DNA from: Bacteroidales bacterium
GTDB taxonomy: Bacteria > Bacteroidota > Bacteroidia > Bacteroidales > VadinHA17
Assembly (NCBI GenBank): GCA_020201035.1
Contig: JAIVHO010000034.1
Location: forward strand, 147,577 to 211,576
DNA length: 64,000 nt
Direction of reading: 5' to 3'
In this document: positions 17,412-27,151 of the stretch, in pieces
How positions within the stretch are numbered: the first letter of the stretch is position 1
Layout: each line of letters opens with the position of its first letter
Made by a program: the position numbers and the translations under genes
Notes under the pieces: model-generated
Told to the model about the DNA's origin: nothing
Seen by the model: only the letters and a program-made list of their open reading frames with translations
Databases searched by the model: none

Positions 17412-19700
17412 TCAAAAAATAGAGTAAGCAACCGTTAATCCGGCCATTACAACTGACACCATAGTCATAAGCTTAATCAGTATATTAAGTGATGGGCCTG
17501 AGGTATCCTTAAAAGGATCACCCACGGTATCACCAACTACCCCTGCGTGGTGAGCCTCGCTGTTCTTTCCGCCATAATTTCCCTTCTCGATATACTTTTT
17601 AGCATTATCCCATGCTCCTCCTGCATTATTCAGGAAAACAGCAAGGGTAAATCCTGTTGTCAGGCCACCAACGAGCAATCCAACCACACCGGCCACTCCA
17701 AGGAGCAAACCTACTCCTATAGGAACAAAAATTGCAAGCATTGAAGGAACCACCATCTCTCTCTGCGCTCCCTTTGTTGATATTGCCACACACTTGGCAT
17801 ACTCGGGAACACTGGTACCTTCCATTATTCCAGGTATTTCCCTGAACTGCCGGCGCACCTCATCAACCATAGCACCTGCAGCCCTTCCTACAGCCTTCAT
17901 GGTCATTGCACAGAATACAAATGCCATCATTGCCCCAAGGAAAATTCCTCCCAGAAGCATTGGATTAAATAGTGAAAGATTGTAGGCAGTAACAAAGTCA
18001 TCAATATGAGCAGTTGCCACATGAACAGCTCTCTGTCCCTCAACAGCATCAGGAATGGTATTGTTATAAAATATTATATCGCCTATCTGCCTGAACCCGT
18101 CAACGCTCTTATCGGCAAGCTTTCCAAGCCATAGCCTTACCTCTTCCATATAGGCAGCCAGCAAGGCCATGGCAGTAAGTGCTGCCGAACCAATTGCAAA
18201 TCCTTTACCCGTGGCAGCCGTGGTGTTACCAAGCATATCCAGGGCATCGGTCCTCTCCCTTACTTCAGGAGGAAGGTTTGACATCTCTGCATTACCACCG
18301 GCATTATCAGCAATAGGGCCAAAAGCATCTGTTGCCAGTGTTATCCCCAGGGTAGAAAGCATTCCAACGGCTGCAAAACCAATACCGTAGACACCCTGGG
18401 CAAAATGGGTAAAGCCTCCTGCAAAACCATAGGCTGCAATTATGCCTCCCACTATAGTCACTACCGGCAGCCATGTAGAGTACATCCCAACAGCAACACC
18501 ATCAATAATGGTTGTAGCCGGGCCCTGCTGTGCCTGTCGCGCAATACCCTGTGTCGGCTTATATTCATCAGAGGTAAAGTACTCAGTGCTCTGACCAATA
18601 ACCACACCGGCAACCAGTCCGGCCACAACAGATCCGAATACGCCCCATGTCACCCATCCCGTATAGGCCATAACTGCCATTGCGATAAGAATAAGAACAG
18701 AGCTTCCCCCTGTACCGAAAAGAAGGGCGTTGAGCAGGTTCTTCTGGGTAGCTGATTCCTTGGTGCGTACCATAAAGATTCCTGCTATTGAGAGGAAAAT
18801 ACCTATGGCTGCCACCACCATGGGTGCTATTACTGCAGTAACCTGTTCATCAGTGGAGAGCATCGGGAGTGCTGCTCCAAGAGCGGCAGTAGCCAGGATT
18901 GAACCTGCATAGGACTCATAAAGGTCGGCACCCATACCTGCCACATCTCCTACATTGTCTCCTACATTATCTGCTATTGTAGCCGGGTTACGCGGATCAT
19001 CCTCCGGTATTCCGGCCTCCACCTTACCTACCAGATCAGCTCCCACATCAGCAGCCTTGGTATATATTCCACCGCCAACCCTGGCAAAGAGAGCCTGTGT
19101 AGATGCTCCCATTCCAAAAGTCAGCATGGTTGCAGTAATCTCAACCATCTTATGGTGCTCGGTTGTGTTTTCGTGCACAAGCCATAATCCCATAAATTTT
19201 AATCCGTGCTCCATATTATCAGGAGTAAATACCCCCTTGGCAAGGATCAGAAACCATGCAGAGATATCAAGAAGGGCAAAACCGACTACCACGAGTCCCA
19301 TCACAGCGCCGCTTCTGAAAGCTATCTGCAATCCCTGATTAAGGGATTTTGATGCTCCATGCGCAGTACGTGCCGAGGCATATGTTGCAGTGCGCATGCC
19401 AAGGTATCCGCAAAGCGCGGAAAAAATACCCCCGGTAAGAAAGGCAATCGGGACAAACGGGTTCTGTACTCCCAGATAGGCAAGGATGGTTAGAAAAATC
19501 ACCAGGAAGAGAAAAACCAGTCCAACCACCTTGTACTGTCGGGTGATATAGGCCATTGCTCCATCTCTTACATACTGTGCAATCTCTTTCATCCTGTCAG
19601 TTCCTTCAGAATTCTTCATCATCCCCTTAAAGAATATCCAGGCAAATAGAAGAGCTGTCACCGCAGCAACCGGAACAATCCAAAACAAACTACTAATCAT
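17412..19700 (-). CDS. hppA: Membrane-bound ion-translocating pyrophosphatase
   Basis: A 762-residue polytopic enzyme with about 16 membrane helices. It hydrolyses pyrophosphate and pumps H+ or Na+ across the inner membrane. The pyrophosphate/Mg-binding signature [21 protein letters not shown] is followed by [19 protein letters not shown], with further conserved [13 protein letters not shown] and [16 protein letters not shown] segments. The determinant site reads [10 protein letters not shown]; alanine there (instead of lysine) is typical of the K+-dependent class. Whether the ion is Na+ or H+ cannot be settled by eye. Such enzymes recover energy from biosynthetic pyrophosphate in energy-limited anaerobes. 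It is a single gene ending at a strong palindrome. Confidence 0.96.
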   Translation of the reverse strand: MISSLFWIVPVAAVTALLFAWIFFKGMMKNSEGTDRMKEIAQYVRDGAMAYITRQYKVVGLVFLFLVIFLTILAYLGVQNPFVPIAFLTGGIFSALCGYLGMRTATYASARTAHGASKSLNQGLQIAFRSGAVMGLVVVGFALLDISAWFLILAKGVFTPDNMEHGLKFMGLWLVHENTTEHHKMVEITATMLTFGMGASTQALFARVGGGIYTKAADVGADLVGKVEAGIPEDDPRNPATIADNVGDNVGDVAGMGADLYESYAGSILATAALGAALPMLSTDEQVTAVIAPMVVAAIGIFLSIAGIFMVRTKESATQKNLLNALLFGTGGSSVLILIAMAVMAYTGWVTWGVFGSVVAGLVAGVVIGQSTEYFTSDEYKPTQGIARQAQQGPATTIIDGVAVGMYSTWLPVVTIVGGIIAAYGFAGGFTHFAQGVYGIGFAAVGMLSTLGITLATDAFGPIADNAGGNAEMSNLPPEVRERTDALDMLGNTTAATGKGFAIGSAALTAMALLAAYMEEVRLWLGKLADKSVDGFRQIGDIIFYNNTIPDAVEGQRAVHVATAHIDDFVTAYNLSLFNPMLLGGIFLGAMMAFVFCAMTMKAVGRAAGAMVDEVRRQFREIPGIMEGTSVPEYAKCVAISTKGAQREMVVPSMLAIFVPIGVGLLLGVAGVVGLLVGGLTTGFTLAVFLNNAGGAWDNAKKYIEKGNYGGKNSEAHHAGVVGDTVGDPFKDTSGPSLNILIKLMTMVSVVMAGLTVAYSIF

Positions 19701-20049
19701 AAGCTTAGGTTTTTTATGTTATACAATCCAGATAATGATCCTTTCTCATATTCAGTGTCATGTAAAATTAGAGCAATATTATTAAATGAAGCTAAATATA
19801 GTATTAAAAATTAAAATGCAACCATATATAAACATATGTATATTTTTATAAAAAGTCCGGGAGCAGCCCGGATGAGGAATCGGGGAAAGAAACCGGATAG
19901 GCTACCGGGTAAGAAAATGCCGGAGGTGATTATCACGCCTCCGGCATTAATACGGTTCCAGGGATTTAATTTACTCCATGCACACAACCCCTTTTAAGGG
20001 CATTATTCTTATCCATGGCCCTTCCCTGTTAAAGGATTTTGTTTACCTG
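19701..20049. other. Intergenic region with terminator, no gene recognised
   Basis: 349 bp between the hppA start and the stop of the S9 peptidase gene. It contains a terminator-like hairpin (listed separately) and an AT-rich upstream region for hppA. I see no TAnnTTTG box in the right orientation and no open frame worth calling. Confidence 0.5.
19912..19950 (-). terminator. Hairpin terminator downstream of S9 peptidase gene
   Basis: AATGCCGGAGG (19916-19926, plus strand) pairs with CCTCCGGCATT (19938-19948). Read on the minus strand the stem is followed by TTTTCTT. It is about 100 nt after the stop of the gene at 20050. Confidence 0.75.
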
Positions 20050-22470
20050 CTACTCCTCAACCTTACGGTTTTTGAGATATTTGTCAAACCACATATATAT
20101 TTCCCACTGCTTATGAAGAACTGACTCCCTGCCGGCATAGCCATGGCTCTCCAGCGGAAGCTCAACCAGTCTTACCACAGCGCCGTGTCCCTTGAGTGCA
20201 CCGTAGAGTCTCTCACTCTGTATCGGGAAGGTACCGCTGTTATTATCTGCCATACCATGAATAAGAAGAATGGGATCCTTTACCTTTTCAGCGTTCATAA
20301 AGGGAGACATGGTATTATAAAGGTCAGGTGCCTCCCAGTATGTCCTGCGTTCATTCTGAAAACCGAACGGTGTCAGGGTGCGGTTATAGGCTCCGCTCTG
20401 TGCAACGCCTGTAGCAAAAAGCCTTGAGTGGGCAAGCAGGTTGGCAGTCATAAATGCACCATAGGAGTGGCCGCCTGCAGCAACCCTGTTTCGGTCGGTA
20501 ACACCCATCTCCACCGCCTTGTCAATTGCAGCCTCAGCATTCATCACAAGCTGCTCTACAAAGGTGTCATTAGGCTCAATATCATCTGACCCTACTATAG
20601 GGAAGGTGGCATTATTAAGTATGGCATACCCCTGGGTAACAAATACCAGTATTGATCCGGCATTAAGACGGGTGAATGTATAGGGACTGCCACTTACCTG
20701 GCCGGCTGCATCAGCACTCTGGAACTCCCGGGGATAGGCCCACATTATAGTCGGAAGAGGTCCGTCCTTCTCTTTGTCATATCCTGCAGGAAGGTAAAGG
20801 TCAAAGGTAAGGTCTATTCCATCTTTCCTAACGTACTTGACCATCTCTTTTGTTACACCTGCCATCTGCGGATATGGATCATCAAATGAGGTAATCCTGG
20901 TTAATTTACCATTTTTCAGATTACGCATAAAATAGTTGGGGGGTTCACTCACCGACTGCCGTGTGGTAATGGCAATAAGTTTAACCGGATCTATCAGGTC
21001 ACTTATACTCTCGTAATATGGAGCTTCAGATCTCCACAGCCGGGTAGTTTTACCTGTACGGATATCATACTTGTCAATAAACGGTCTGTCACCCTCAGGT
21101 GATGCTCCCTGTCCGGTCAGAAACAATGATCTTCCACGATCAGCAAATATAAGCTGGCCGCGTCGTTCGCCTGACCGTTCGGTCATAAACCTGCCCGGGT
21201 TCTCATAACGGTCATCTGACTTCAGCTCGAAAATCAGTTTACGGGAGTCTTCCGGCTTCTGTGGATCAAATGAGTAGACAAGTGAAACTCTCTCTTTCCT
21301 TGACGACTCATACAGTATGGCGAAATTTTCATCTCCCCATGTTATGCCTCCATACCTTTTGGCTGTGGCGATAAGCTCAACTGGCTCTCCTGTAAAAGGA
21401 AGATCAAGGGTATAGACCTGGTCATGATACTCCATCTCCTTTTCAGGATCTCCGCCGTCAAGTGCCTCTACCCATAACAATGTTGCCGGCTTGTCAGCTC
21501 TCCATCCAATTGACCTGCGGCCCGGGAAAACCTGGTCATATCCTCTTGGCAGGTTCTCACGCAAAGGATCACTGCTTATAGTGGCCATCTTACTGCCATC
21601 CATATTCCACACCATCGTAACTGAGGGGAAATAGCTGTAGGGAACAATATAAGAGAAAGGCCTTTGCAACTCATCCACAATCATATAGTTACCATCATTT
21701 GAAAGATTGATTCCCGTGTACATGCCAGGGGCCCCTATCTTTTCCAGGCCGGAGCCGTTCCATTTTGTGATCTGGGATGTGGCAAAATATTCAAACAGTC
21801 TGGAGTCATTCTCATCCTTCAGCAGGTCCTGAAATGTTCTTGCAGCTCCCATCTCTCCCAGGTTCTCCTGTACAACCGGACCTTCGGGCTTGTTATTTGC
21901 ACCCGGACGCGGACCGCGTCCCTCAACAACACTTCTGAAAATAATTGAACTGTTATCAGGCATCCAGTCAAAGGAACCCCTGAATACCATATTCAGCCCT
22001 GATGCAATTTTCTTAAGTCCCATGGTTGCCACATCCATAACCCATAGCTCTATGGCATCATCGGTTGTATTTGTAAAAGCGGCTCTGGTTCCGTCAGGTG
22101 ACCATGAAAATGAACCCAGTCGTGCATCAGCAGGCAATCCGTCCACCTTACGTTCAGCGGTACCATCAATATTCATAAGAGAGATACCTGTGTAGTAACT
22201 GCTTCTTGAAGGGCCATTTACTGCAGGATCAATCCTTAGACCGGCAATCCGCAATTCTTCTCTTGACAGATCGGCTACTGTAACCATGCCTGCCCTGTGA
22301 AGCAGGGCTATAGTTTTATAGTCGGGGCTTATTGATATAGCCGGTGTCACCTCGGCATCGGCAATTGCCACTATCTCTTTTGGTGGCAACTGGTACTTCA
22401 GGCCGCTCTGTCCGTATGAAAACGGAAGAACTACCAGTAGCAGTAATAGTGAAATAAGATTTCTGATCAT
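20050..22470 (-). CDS. Exported S9 family serine peptidase, glutamyl-endopeptidase-like (S9D)
   Basis: An 806-residue protein with a signal peptide ending near YGQ (residues 1-20). The middle is a beta-propeller (WSPDGTRAAFTN, DWMPDNSSIIF, GWRADKPATLLWVEALDGG). The C-terminal alpha/beta hydrolase has the catalytic Ser in AAGGHSYGAFMTANLL, the Asp in HGMADNNSGTFP and the His in LPLESHGYAGRES. The segments around these residues closely resemble chloroplast and cyanobacterial glutamyl endopeptidases (LLAHS, QSGAYNRTLTPFGFQ), so subfamily S9D is favoured over DPP-IV or prolyl oligopeptidase. It would degrade peptides in the periplasm, in keeping with the C10 and S46 peptidases elsewhere in the window. 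Confidence 0.92.
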   Translation of the reverse strand: MIRNLISLLLLLVVLPFSYGQSGLKYQLPPKEIVAIADAEVTPAISISPDYKTIALLHRAGMVTVADLSREELRIAGLRIDPAVNGPSRSSYYTGISLMNIDGTAERKVDGLPADARLGSFSWSPDGTRAAFTNTTDDAIELWVMDVATMGLKKIASGLNMVFRGSFDWMPDNSSIIFRSVVEGRGPRPGANNKPEGPVVQENLGEMGAARTFQDLLKDENDSRLFEYFATSQITKWNGSGLEKIGAPGMYTGINLSNDGNYMIVDELQRPFSYIVPYSYFPSVTMVWNMDGSKMATISSDPLRENLPRGYDQVFPGRRSIGWRADKPATLLWVEALDGGDPEKEMEYHDQVYTLDLPFTGEPVELIATAKRYGGITWGDENFAILYESSRKERVSLVYSFDPQKPEDSRKLIFELKSDDRYENPGRFMTERSGERRGQLIFADRGRSLFLTGQGASPEGDRPFIDKYDIRTGKTTRLWRSEAPYYESISDLIDPVKLIAITTRQSVSEPPNYFMRNLKNGKLTRITSFDDPYPQMAGVTKEMVKYVRKDGIDLTFDLYLPAGYDKEKDGPLPTIMWAYPREFQSADAAGQVSGSPYTFTRLNAGSILVFVTQGYAILNNATFPIVGSDDIEPNDTFVEQLVMNAEAAIDKAVEMGVTDRNRVAAGGHSYGAFMTANLLAHSRLFATGVAQSGAYNRTLTPFGFQNERRTYWEAPDLYNTMSPFMNAEKVKDPILLIHGMADNNSGTFPIQSERLYGALKGHGAVVRLVELPLESHGYAGRESVLHKQWEIYMWFDKYLKNRKVEE

Positions 22471-22553
22471 AACGTAATCTTTTGGTTTATGAATGTTTCT
22501 ATTGTAATTTATATTATTGATCTTAAGGGTTAGCTCTCAAATATGATAATAAC

Positions 22554-22561
22554 CAAATCTA
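22554..22561 (-). promoter_or_regulatory. Possible -7 box for the S9 peptidase gene (TAGATTTG)
   Basis: A TAnnTTTG match on the minus strand, 83 nt upstream of the ATG at 22470. An ATTG lies about 21 nt further upstream. Confidence 0.4.
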
Positions 22562-22641
22562 TCCAAAAATAACTTTATGTGCCAATAATAATGACAGAGG
22601 CTTCCATTTCTATATGCTTTTTAAAGATAATTAACATTCAC

Positions 22642-22649
22642 TATCTTTG
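22642..22649 (+). promoter_or_regulatory. Likely -7 promoter box for dapD (TATCTTTG)
   Basis: A perfect box 21 nt before the ATG at 22671. It also argues against an upstream in-frame start at 22647, which lies inside the box. Confidence 0.6.
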
Positions 22650-22670
22650 ACTGCCAACATAGAGATAATT

Positions 22671-23489
22671 ATGGAGCAAAACAAAATTGAGCTGATAGAG
22701 AAGGCCTGGAACAACCGGTCAATGCTTGCCATACAGAAGGTACAGGATGCTATAAGAGAGACTGTTGATCTGCTCGACCGGGGAGTGCTGAGGGTTGCAT
22801 CACCTCTGCCGGGAGGATGGGAGGTAAATCAATGGATTAAAAAGGCTGTCATCCTCTATTTCCCAATACAAAAAATGGAGGTTACCGAATCGGGACCTTT
22901 TGAATTTCACGATAAAATTGCCCTGAAAAAAGGGTATAGTGCTTTGGGTGTAAGGGTTGTGCCTCATGCTATTGCCAGGTATGGTGCCTATATATCACCG
23001 GGAGTGATAATGATGCCCAGCTATATTAATATAGGAGCCTGGATTGGCAGCGGCACCATGGTTGATACATGGGCCACCGTAGGATCATGCGCACAGATAG
23101 GCAAGAATGTACATCTCAGTGGCGGTGTTGGGATAGGAGGTGTGCTGGAGCCGGTACAGGCAGCTCCTGTAATTATTGAGGATGATTGTTTTATAGGATC
23201 CAGAGCCATAGTGGTTGAGGGAGCCAGGATCAGTGAAGGGGCAGTGCTGGGGGCAAATGTGGTAATTACAGGTTCAACGAAGGTAATAGACGTAAGCAGC
23301 AGTGAACCCCTTTACCACAAAGGATATGTACCCCCCGGATCAGTTGTTATCCCGGGAAGCTACACAAAAGAGTTTCCGGCAGGCAGCTACCAGGTCTCCT
23401 GTGCCCTTATCATTGGCAAAAGAAAAGAGTCAACTGATAAGAAAACGTCTCTGAATGATGCCCTGAGGGAATTTGATGTTGCTTTCTGA
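22671..23489 (+). CDS. dapD: 2,3,4,5-tetrahydropyridine-2,6-dicarboxylate N-succinyltransferase
   Basis: A 272-residue left-handed beta-helix acyltransferase of the DapD type. It succinylates tetrahydrodipicolinate in the diaminopimelate/lysine pathway that feeds peptidoglycan. The N-terminal helical domain includes EVNQWIKKAVILYFPI; the hexapeptide repeats run from about residue 105 to 220 (YINIGAWIGSGTMVDTWATV, then GGVGIGGVLEP) and the C-terminus contains SCALIIGKRKESTD. The ATG at 22671 is preferred because the promoter box overlaps the earlier in-frame start. It is a single gene with no other dap genes nearby. Confidence 0.95.
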   Translation: MEQNKIELIEKAWNNRSMLAIQKVQDAIRETVDLLDRGVLRVASPLPGGWEVNQWIKKAVILYFPIQKMEVTESGPFEFHDKIALKKGYSALGVRVVPHAIARYGAYISPGVIMMPSYINIGAWIGSGTMVDTWATVGSCAQIGKNVHLSGGVGIGGVLEPVQAAPVIIEDDCFIGSRAIVVEGARISEGAVLGANVVITGSTKVIDVSSSEPLYHKGYVPPGSVVIPGSYTKEFPAGSYQVSCALIIGKRKESTDKKTSLNDALREFDVAF

Positions 23490-23613
23490 TTTTTTTTCGG
23501 GGAAATCATTCCGTTGTTAGAGCAGTAAATCTGCCATATTCTGAAACAACGGCAGTAAAAGCATTCAGATCTGTAGTAACTGTTGTGCGACAGTAACTGT
23601 TCCGTATTAACAG

Positions 23614-24234
23614 CTAACCCCAATGCGTAACCCCGGTAATTACCGTTTTTTCATCTTTCGCACAGTTCCATTCCCTGACCGGAACAGACCAGTCGCCATA
23701 CTTGCTGGTAAGATAGCCGGGGTAATCAAGAGGCACCTTGTAACCGACCCCCCGGTACATTATGGTGTCATATCCTGAGTAATGGATGGCAGAGACCTTC
23801 ATTACCCTCTTTTTGGCAATCCAGTAAGCGTCCTCCCCGTTTTTAAACTTAACAAAGATATCAGCTACCAGAAGATTTTGTCTTGCAGCCCGGGATAATA
23901 TAGCAGCTACAGAGCTGAAAATACTTTTTACCTTGAGCATCCGTATGTCACCTCTGGAGATGGGTCCATAACTGATTTTGCTCTTTCGGCTTGTGACACG
24001 GTATCCTTTTAACCATAAAAGATATCTCTTTTTTAAGAACTTTTCGGCCGATCCTTCATCTACCGACAGATCCAGGTCAAAATCCCACTCAATCAGCTCA
24101 CCGTCACGTGCAAGTCCAAGCAGGGTACCTCCTTCAAGATGATAATCAATCCCCTGAGTATTCAGAAAATCAACTATATCATACAACATTGTCCTCGCTT
24201 TTCTGAGAGTTATGCCCCGTAACCTGGTTTCCAT
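23614..24234 (-). CDS. LicD family nucleotidyltransferase-fold phosphotransferase
   Basis: A 206-residue LicD-like protein. Signature segments are YHLEGGTLLGLARDGELI followed by WDFDLDLSV, with the paired acidic residues that bind metal, and the C-terminal VPLDYPGYLTSKYGDW. LicD proteins transfer phosphocholine or another phospho-alcohol from a CDP-activated donor to cell-surface sugars. It is divergent from a GT2 / LicC-like / TagB-like operon that starts 330 bp away, which supports a role in decorating a surface glycan. The transferred group cannot be read from the sequence. Confidence 0.82.
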   Translation of the reverse strand: METRLRGITLRKARTMLYDIVDFLNTQGIDYHLEGGTLLGLARDGELIEWDFDLDLSVDEGSAEKFLKKRYLLWLKGYRVTSRKSKISYGPISRGDIRMLKVKSIFSSVAAILSRAARQNLLVADIFVKFKNGEDAYWIAKKRVMKVSAIHYSGYDTIMYRGVGYKVPLDYPGYLTSKYGDWSVPVREWNCAKDEKTVITGVTHWG

Positions 24235-24312
24235 TAAATTCTAAAATTTCGGCAAAGGTGACTATTAATAAGGTAAATACAAAAACCATGCAGGTAATAT
24301 TTAACATAGACC

Positions 24313-24377
24313 AATAAATGGTATTATACCCCAGGGCAAGCCCTGGACCCTTCTTTCCGGGGCAAGCCCCGGGGAAT
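24313..24377. repeat. Dispersed intergenic repeat, copy 2
   Basis: 24313-24343 is identical to 10689-10719 and 24361-24377 to 10711-10727. In this copy the GGGCAAGCCC core appears twice, as if the element had partly duplicated internally. Confidence 0.85.
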
Positions 24378-24534
24378 TTTACCACCCTCTCTCGTCCGCC
24401 GAAGCGGAACGCGAAGGTGGATAAAAAGGGATAAGAAGTCATGGTTAACTTCAGAGAATGGTTACCATGCTTGCAATCGAAGTAAGGAATACACTTCCTC
24501 AGGTAGCAATACTACAGCACTTACCTATTTTTAA

Positions 24535-24542
24535 TATCTTTG
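24535..24542 (+). promoter_or_regulatory. Likely -7 promoter box for the glycan operon (TATCTTTG)
   Basis: A perfect box 21 nt before the ATG at 24564; identical to the dapD, trxA and S46 peptidase boxes. Confidence 0.6.
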
Positions 24543-24563
24543 CGGCACAATCACTCTTAAAAT

Positions 24564-25400
24564 ATGCCATCAATCTCAGCCGTAATAATAACTCTTAATG
24601 AGGAAAAGAATATTGAAAGATGTATCCTCTCCCTCCAAAGAGTGGCAGATGAGATTGTTGTTGTTGACAGCTACTCTGAGGATATGACGGCTGATATTTG
24701 CAGCCGGATGGGTGTTAAGTTCTATTTACATCCTTTTGAAGGGTACAGGGAACAGAAAAACTATGCCATGTCACTCGCCTCTAACGACTGGATCCTCTCA
24801 CTCGATGCTGATGAAGCCCTTAGTGAGGAGATGGAGGAGTCAATCCTTAAAGAGAAGAGTTCAATGGAGCATGACGGATACCTTTTTAACCGCCTTAACA
24901 GGTACTGCGGAACATGGATAAAACATTCAAACTGGTACCCCGACCGCAAGCTCAGGCTATTCAGACGGGACATGGGTGAATGGAAGGGAATCAATCCTCA
25001 TGATCATTTTGTTCTGAACAGCGGAAGCCACTCAAAGAGATTAAAGGGCGATATACTCCATTTTGCCCTTGATACATATGAAGAGCATATTGAAAAAGCC
25101 AATAACTTCTCCTCTATAGCAGCCAGAGAGTACTATCTGAGAGGGAAAAAAACCAATCCCGCCTCAATGATAATCCGGATGGTCTGGCGATTTGTAAAGG
25201 CATTCTTTCTGAAGAGAGGATTCATGGATGGATATAACGGATTCGTAATAAGTTCCCTCTCAGCATACACCAGCTTTCTTAAATATCTTAAGCTGCGACA
25301 GTTATATCTTGAAGAGAATGGCCGTCTGAACAGGAATAATATAGATGTATCAATCGCGGGAGTAAAAAAAGATAATATTAAAGAAACAGAGAAATCATGA
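24564..25400 (+). CDS. Family 2 glycosyltransferase, WaaE/KdtX-like
   Basis: A 278-residue GT-A glycosyltransferase. SAVIITLNEEKNIERCI at the N-terminus is the nucleotide-sugar-binding start; EIVVVDSYSEDMT and LSLDADEALSEEM hold the DxD-type metal ligand region. The overall layout (EGYREQKNYAM, then KLRLFRRDMGEWKG) matches the WaaE/KdtX group that adds a glucose-like residue to the lipopolysaccharide inner core. It is the first gene of a four-gene operon; its stop overlaps the next start by 4 nt. The donor sugar is not established. Confidence 0.88.
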   Translation: MPSISAVIITLNEEKNIERCILSLQRVADEIVVVDSYSEDMTADICSRMGVKFYLHPFEGYREQKNYAMSLASNDWILSLDADEALSEEMEESILKEKSSMEHDGYLFNRLNRYCGTWIKHSNWYPDRKLRLFRRDMGEWKGINPHDHFVLNSGSHSKRLKGDILHFALDTYEEHIEKANNFSSIAAREYYLRGKKTNPASMIIRMVWRFVKAFFLKRGFMDGYNGFVISSLSAYTSFLKYLKLRQLYLEENGRLNRNNIDVSIAGVKKDNIKETEKS

Positions 25401-26080
25401 AAATAGTAATTCTCGCTGCCGGAATCGGCTCACGACTTGGAAATCCCTATCCAAAACCACTTACACCACTAAGGAACGGGAAAAGGATAATGCAGCAGCA
25501 GATTGAAAACCTCACTTCCTTCTTCAGCAGAGATGATATAATGGTTGTGGTTGGGTTCAAGAAAGACCTCATAATGGAGGAGTATCCTGACCTTTCGTAT
25601 ATCTATAATCCGGATTTCGACCAAACCAACACTTCCAAAAGCCTCCTTAGAGCGCTTTATAAATGCAGGGGAGAATCGGTGCTCTGGCTTAACGGTGATG
25701 TGGTTTTTGAACCCGGGGTGATTGATCACCTGCTACCCCTTATTAAGGGTGACAGATCATTTGTTTCTGTCAACAACAGCTCGGTGGGTGAAGAGGAGGT
25801 TAAATACTCCATTGATGAACAGGGCCTGATACTTGAGATTTCCAAACAGGTTGTTAATGCGCCCGGGGAAGCCGTTGGAATTAATTTTATCTCCACTGGT
25901 GACCTGCCACCACTAATAACTGAGCTTGAACGATGCGATGCCGGGGATTATTTTGAGAAGGGGCTTGAGGAGGCAATTAAAAACCACGGTATAAAAGTGA
26001 CACCCCTTGATATATCCGCCTACCGTTGTATTGAGGTTGACTTCAGTGAAGATCTCGACAATGCAAACCGGATGTTCTGA
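25397..26080 (+). CDS. LicC-like nucleotidyltransferase
   Basis: A 227-residue nucleotidyltransferase. KIVILAAGIGSRLGNPYPKP is the NTP-binding signature (GxGxR followed by a PKPL lysine); WLNGDVVFE carries the metal-binding Asp, and IEVDFSEDLDNA near the C-terminus is typical of LicC-type CTP:phosphocholine cytidylyltransferases and related sugar-phosphate enzymes. It would make an activated CDP- or NDP-alcohol/sugar donor for neighbouring transferases. The 4-nt overlap with the GT2 gene implies coupled translation. A cytidylyltransferase role is inference from resemblance and from the LicD- and TagB-like neighbours. Confidence 0.8.
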   Translation: MKIVILAAGIGSRLGNPYPKPLTPLRNGKRIMQQQIENLTSFFSRDDIMVVVGFKKDLIMEEYPDLSYIYNPDFDQTNTSKSLLRALYKCRGESVLWLNGDVVFEPGVIDHLLPLIKGDRSFVSVNNSSVGEEEVKYSIDEQGLILEISKQVVNAPGEAVGINFISTGDLPPLITELERCDAGDYFEKGLEEAIKNHGIKVTPLDISAYRCIEVDFSEDLDNANRMF

Positions 26081-26092
26081 AAAATTTATATA

Positions 26093-27136
26093 ATGCGTGC
26101 ACTCCTGTTCTGTCAGCATCCTTATGCTATAGGCATCCTGAAACCTCTGTGCAACATACTTAAAACAGAAGGGCATACGGTAATGTGGTACCTTCCCGTG
26201 CATCTTGCTGAGGGTTTCCCCTTTAAGGACGACAGATACTCTTCTGATATGGCTGCAGTGGCAGACTATAACCCTGAAGCAATATTTGTCCCCGGCAATG
26301 AAGTGCCGCACTACCTTCCCGGAGCAAAAGTCCAGATATTTCACGGCTTTGCCGGTGAAAAAAAGGGACATTTCAGGATCAGGCACTACTTTGACCTCTA
26401 CCTCACACAGGGGCCGTACTTCACAACACAATTCAGGCAGCTGGCAAAAAAACATGGTAACTTCTCGGTTGCTGAAACCGGCTGGTGCAAACTCGACCCG
26501 CTCTTTCAGGCCTCTTCAGGATTTAATGGCAGCAGGAAAAGCAGCGGAAAGGGAAATGTCATTCTGTATGCACCTACCTTTTCACCCTCACTAACATCGG
26601 CAAGGATAGCATTTAAAGATATCGTGGACATTGCTGAAGGGGGAGAATATAAAGTTGTTGTTAAATTCCATGACCTTACTGACCCCGGAATTATTGAGCA
26701 ATATACCCGGGCTTCGGTATCCGTTGATAACCTTATTATAAGCACCGAAACCAATATCCTGCCGGTAATGGCAGGAGCAGATATTCTTATTAGTGACACA
26801 TCCAGTGCCGTATATGAATTTCTTCTGCTCAACAAACCGGTTGTAACAATCAGGTCTTCATCGCCCCATCCAAACTGGGCTGACATAACAGACCCGGCAA
26901 TGATACACCAGACTGTTGAAACCCAGCTCAGCAGCGACCCTTACAGTAAAGAGCGGAAATGGTTTTATGACAACTACCACCCATATAGTGACGGAAATTC
27001 ATCCTCCAGAATGATAGCAGCAACAGAGGCATGGATAAAGGAGAACGGGGTTCCACGCTCCAGACAACTGTCGCCGGCAAGAAGATGGAAGATAAATTCA
27101 ATTTTTGGCAAAAACCCAGGGCTTAAAAACAATTAA
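26093..27136 (+). CDS. CDP-glycerol glycerophosphotransferase (TagB)-like protein
   Basis: A 347-residue GT-B-like protein. The motif QIFHGFAGEKKGHF, the later ILYAPTFSPS, a VVKFHDLTDP stretch and ISDTSSAVYEFLLLNKPVV match the TagB/TagF/Cps12L glycerophosphotransferase family, including the conserved His in FHG and the SDxSS loop. Such enzymes transfer glycerol-phosphate (or another polyol-phosphate) from a CDP donor to a glycan or lipid acceptor. It is unusual outside Gram-positive teichoic acid loci but does occur in Gram-negative capsule and O-antigen clusters. It starts 12 nt after the LicC-like gene and ends 15 nt before tsaC. Confidence 0.8.
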   Translation: MRALLFCQHPYAIGILKPLCNILKTEGHTVMWYLPVHLAEGFPFKDDRYSSDMAAVADYNPEAIFVPGNEVPHYLPGAKVQIFHGFAGEKKGHFRIRHYFDLYLTQGPYFTTQFRQLAKKHGNFSVAETGWCKLDPLFQASSGFNGSRKSSGKGNVILYAPTFSPSLTSARIAFKDIVDIAEGGEYKVVVKFHDLTDPGIIEQYTRASVSVDNLIISTETNILPVMAGADILISDTSSAVYEFLLLNKPVVTIRSSSPHPNWADITDPAMIHQTVETQLSSDPYSKERKWFYDNYHPYSDGNSSSRMIAATEAWIKENGVPRSRQLSPARRWKINSIFGKNPGLKNN

Positions 27137-27151
27137 ATAAGAGTACAGGTA

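Larger units (their letters stand above)
24235..24563. other. Divergent intergenic region carrying a dispersed repeat
   Basis: 329 bp between the LicD-like gene and the GT2 gene. It contains copy 2 of the GC-rich dispersed repeat and a plus-strand promoter box; a short minus-strand open frame across it (24179-24442) is only a translation of the repeat and has no coding support. Confidence 0.6.

Noticed and set aside
23509-23552. Inverted repeat CCGTTGTT/AACAACGG after dapD as a terminator
   Set aside because: Arms are only 8 bp, 26 nt apart, and no T-run follows on either strand.
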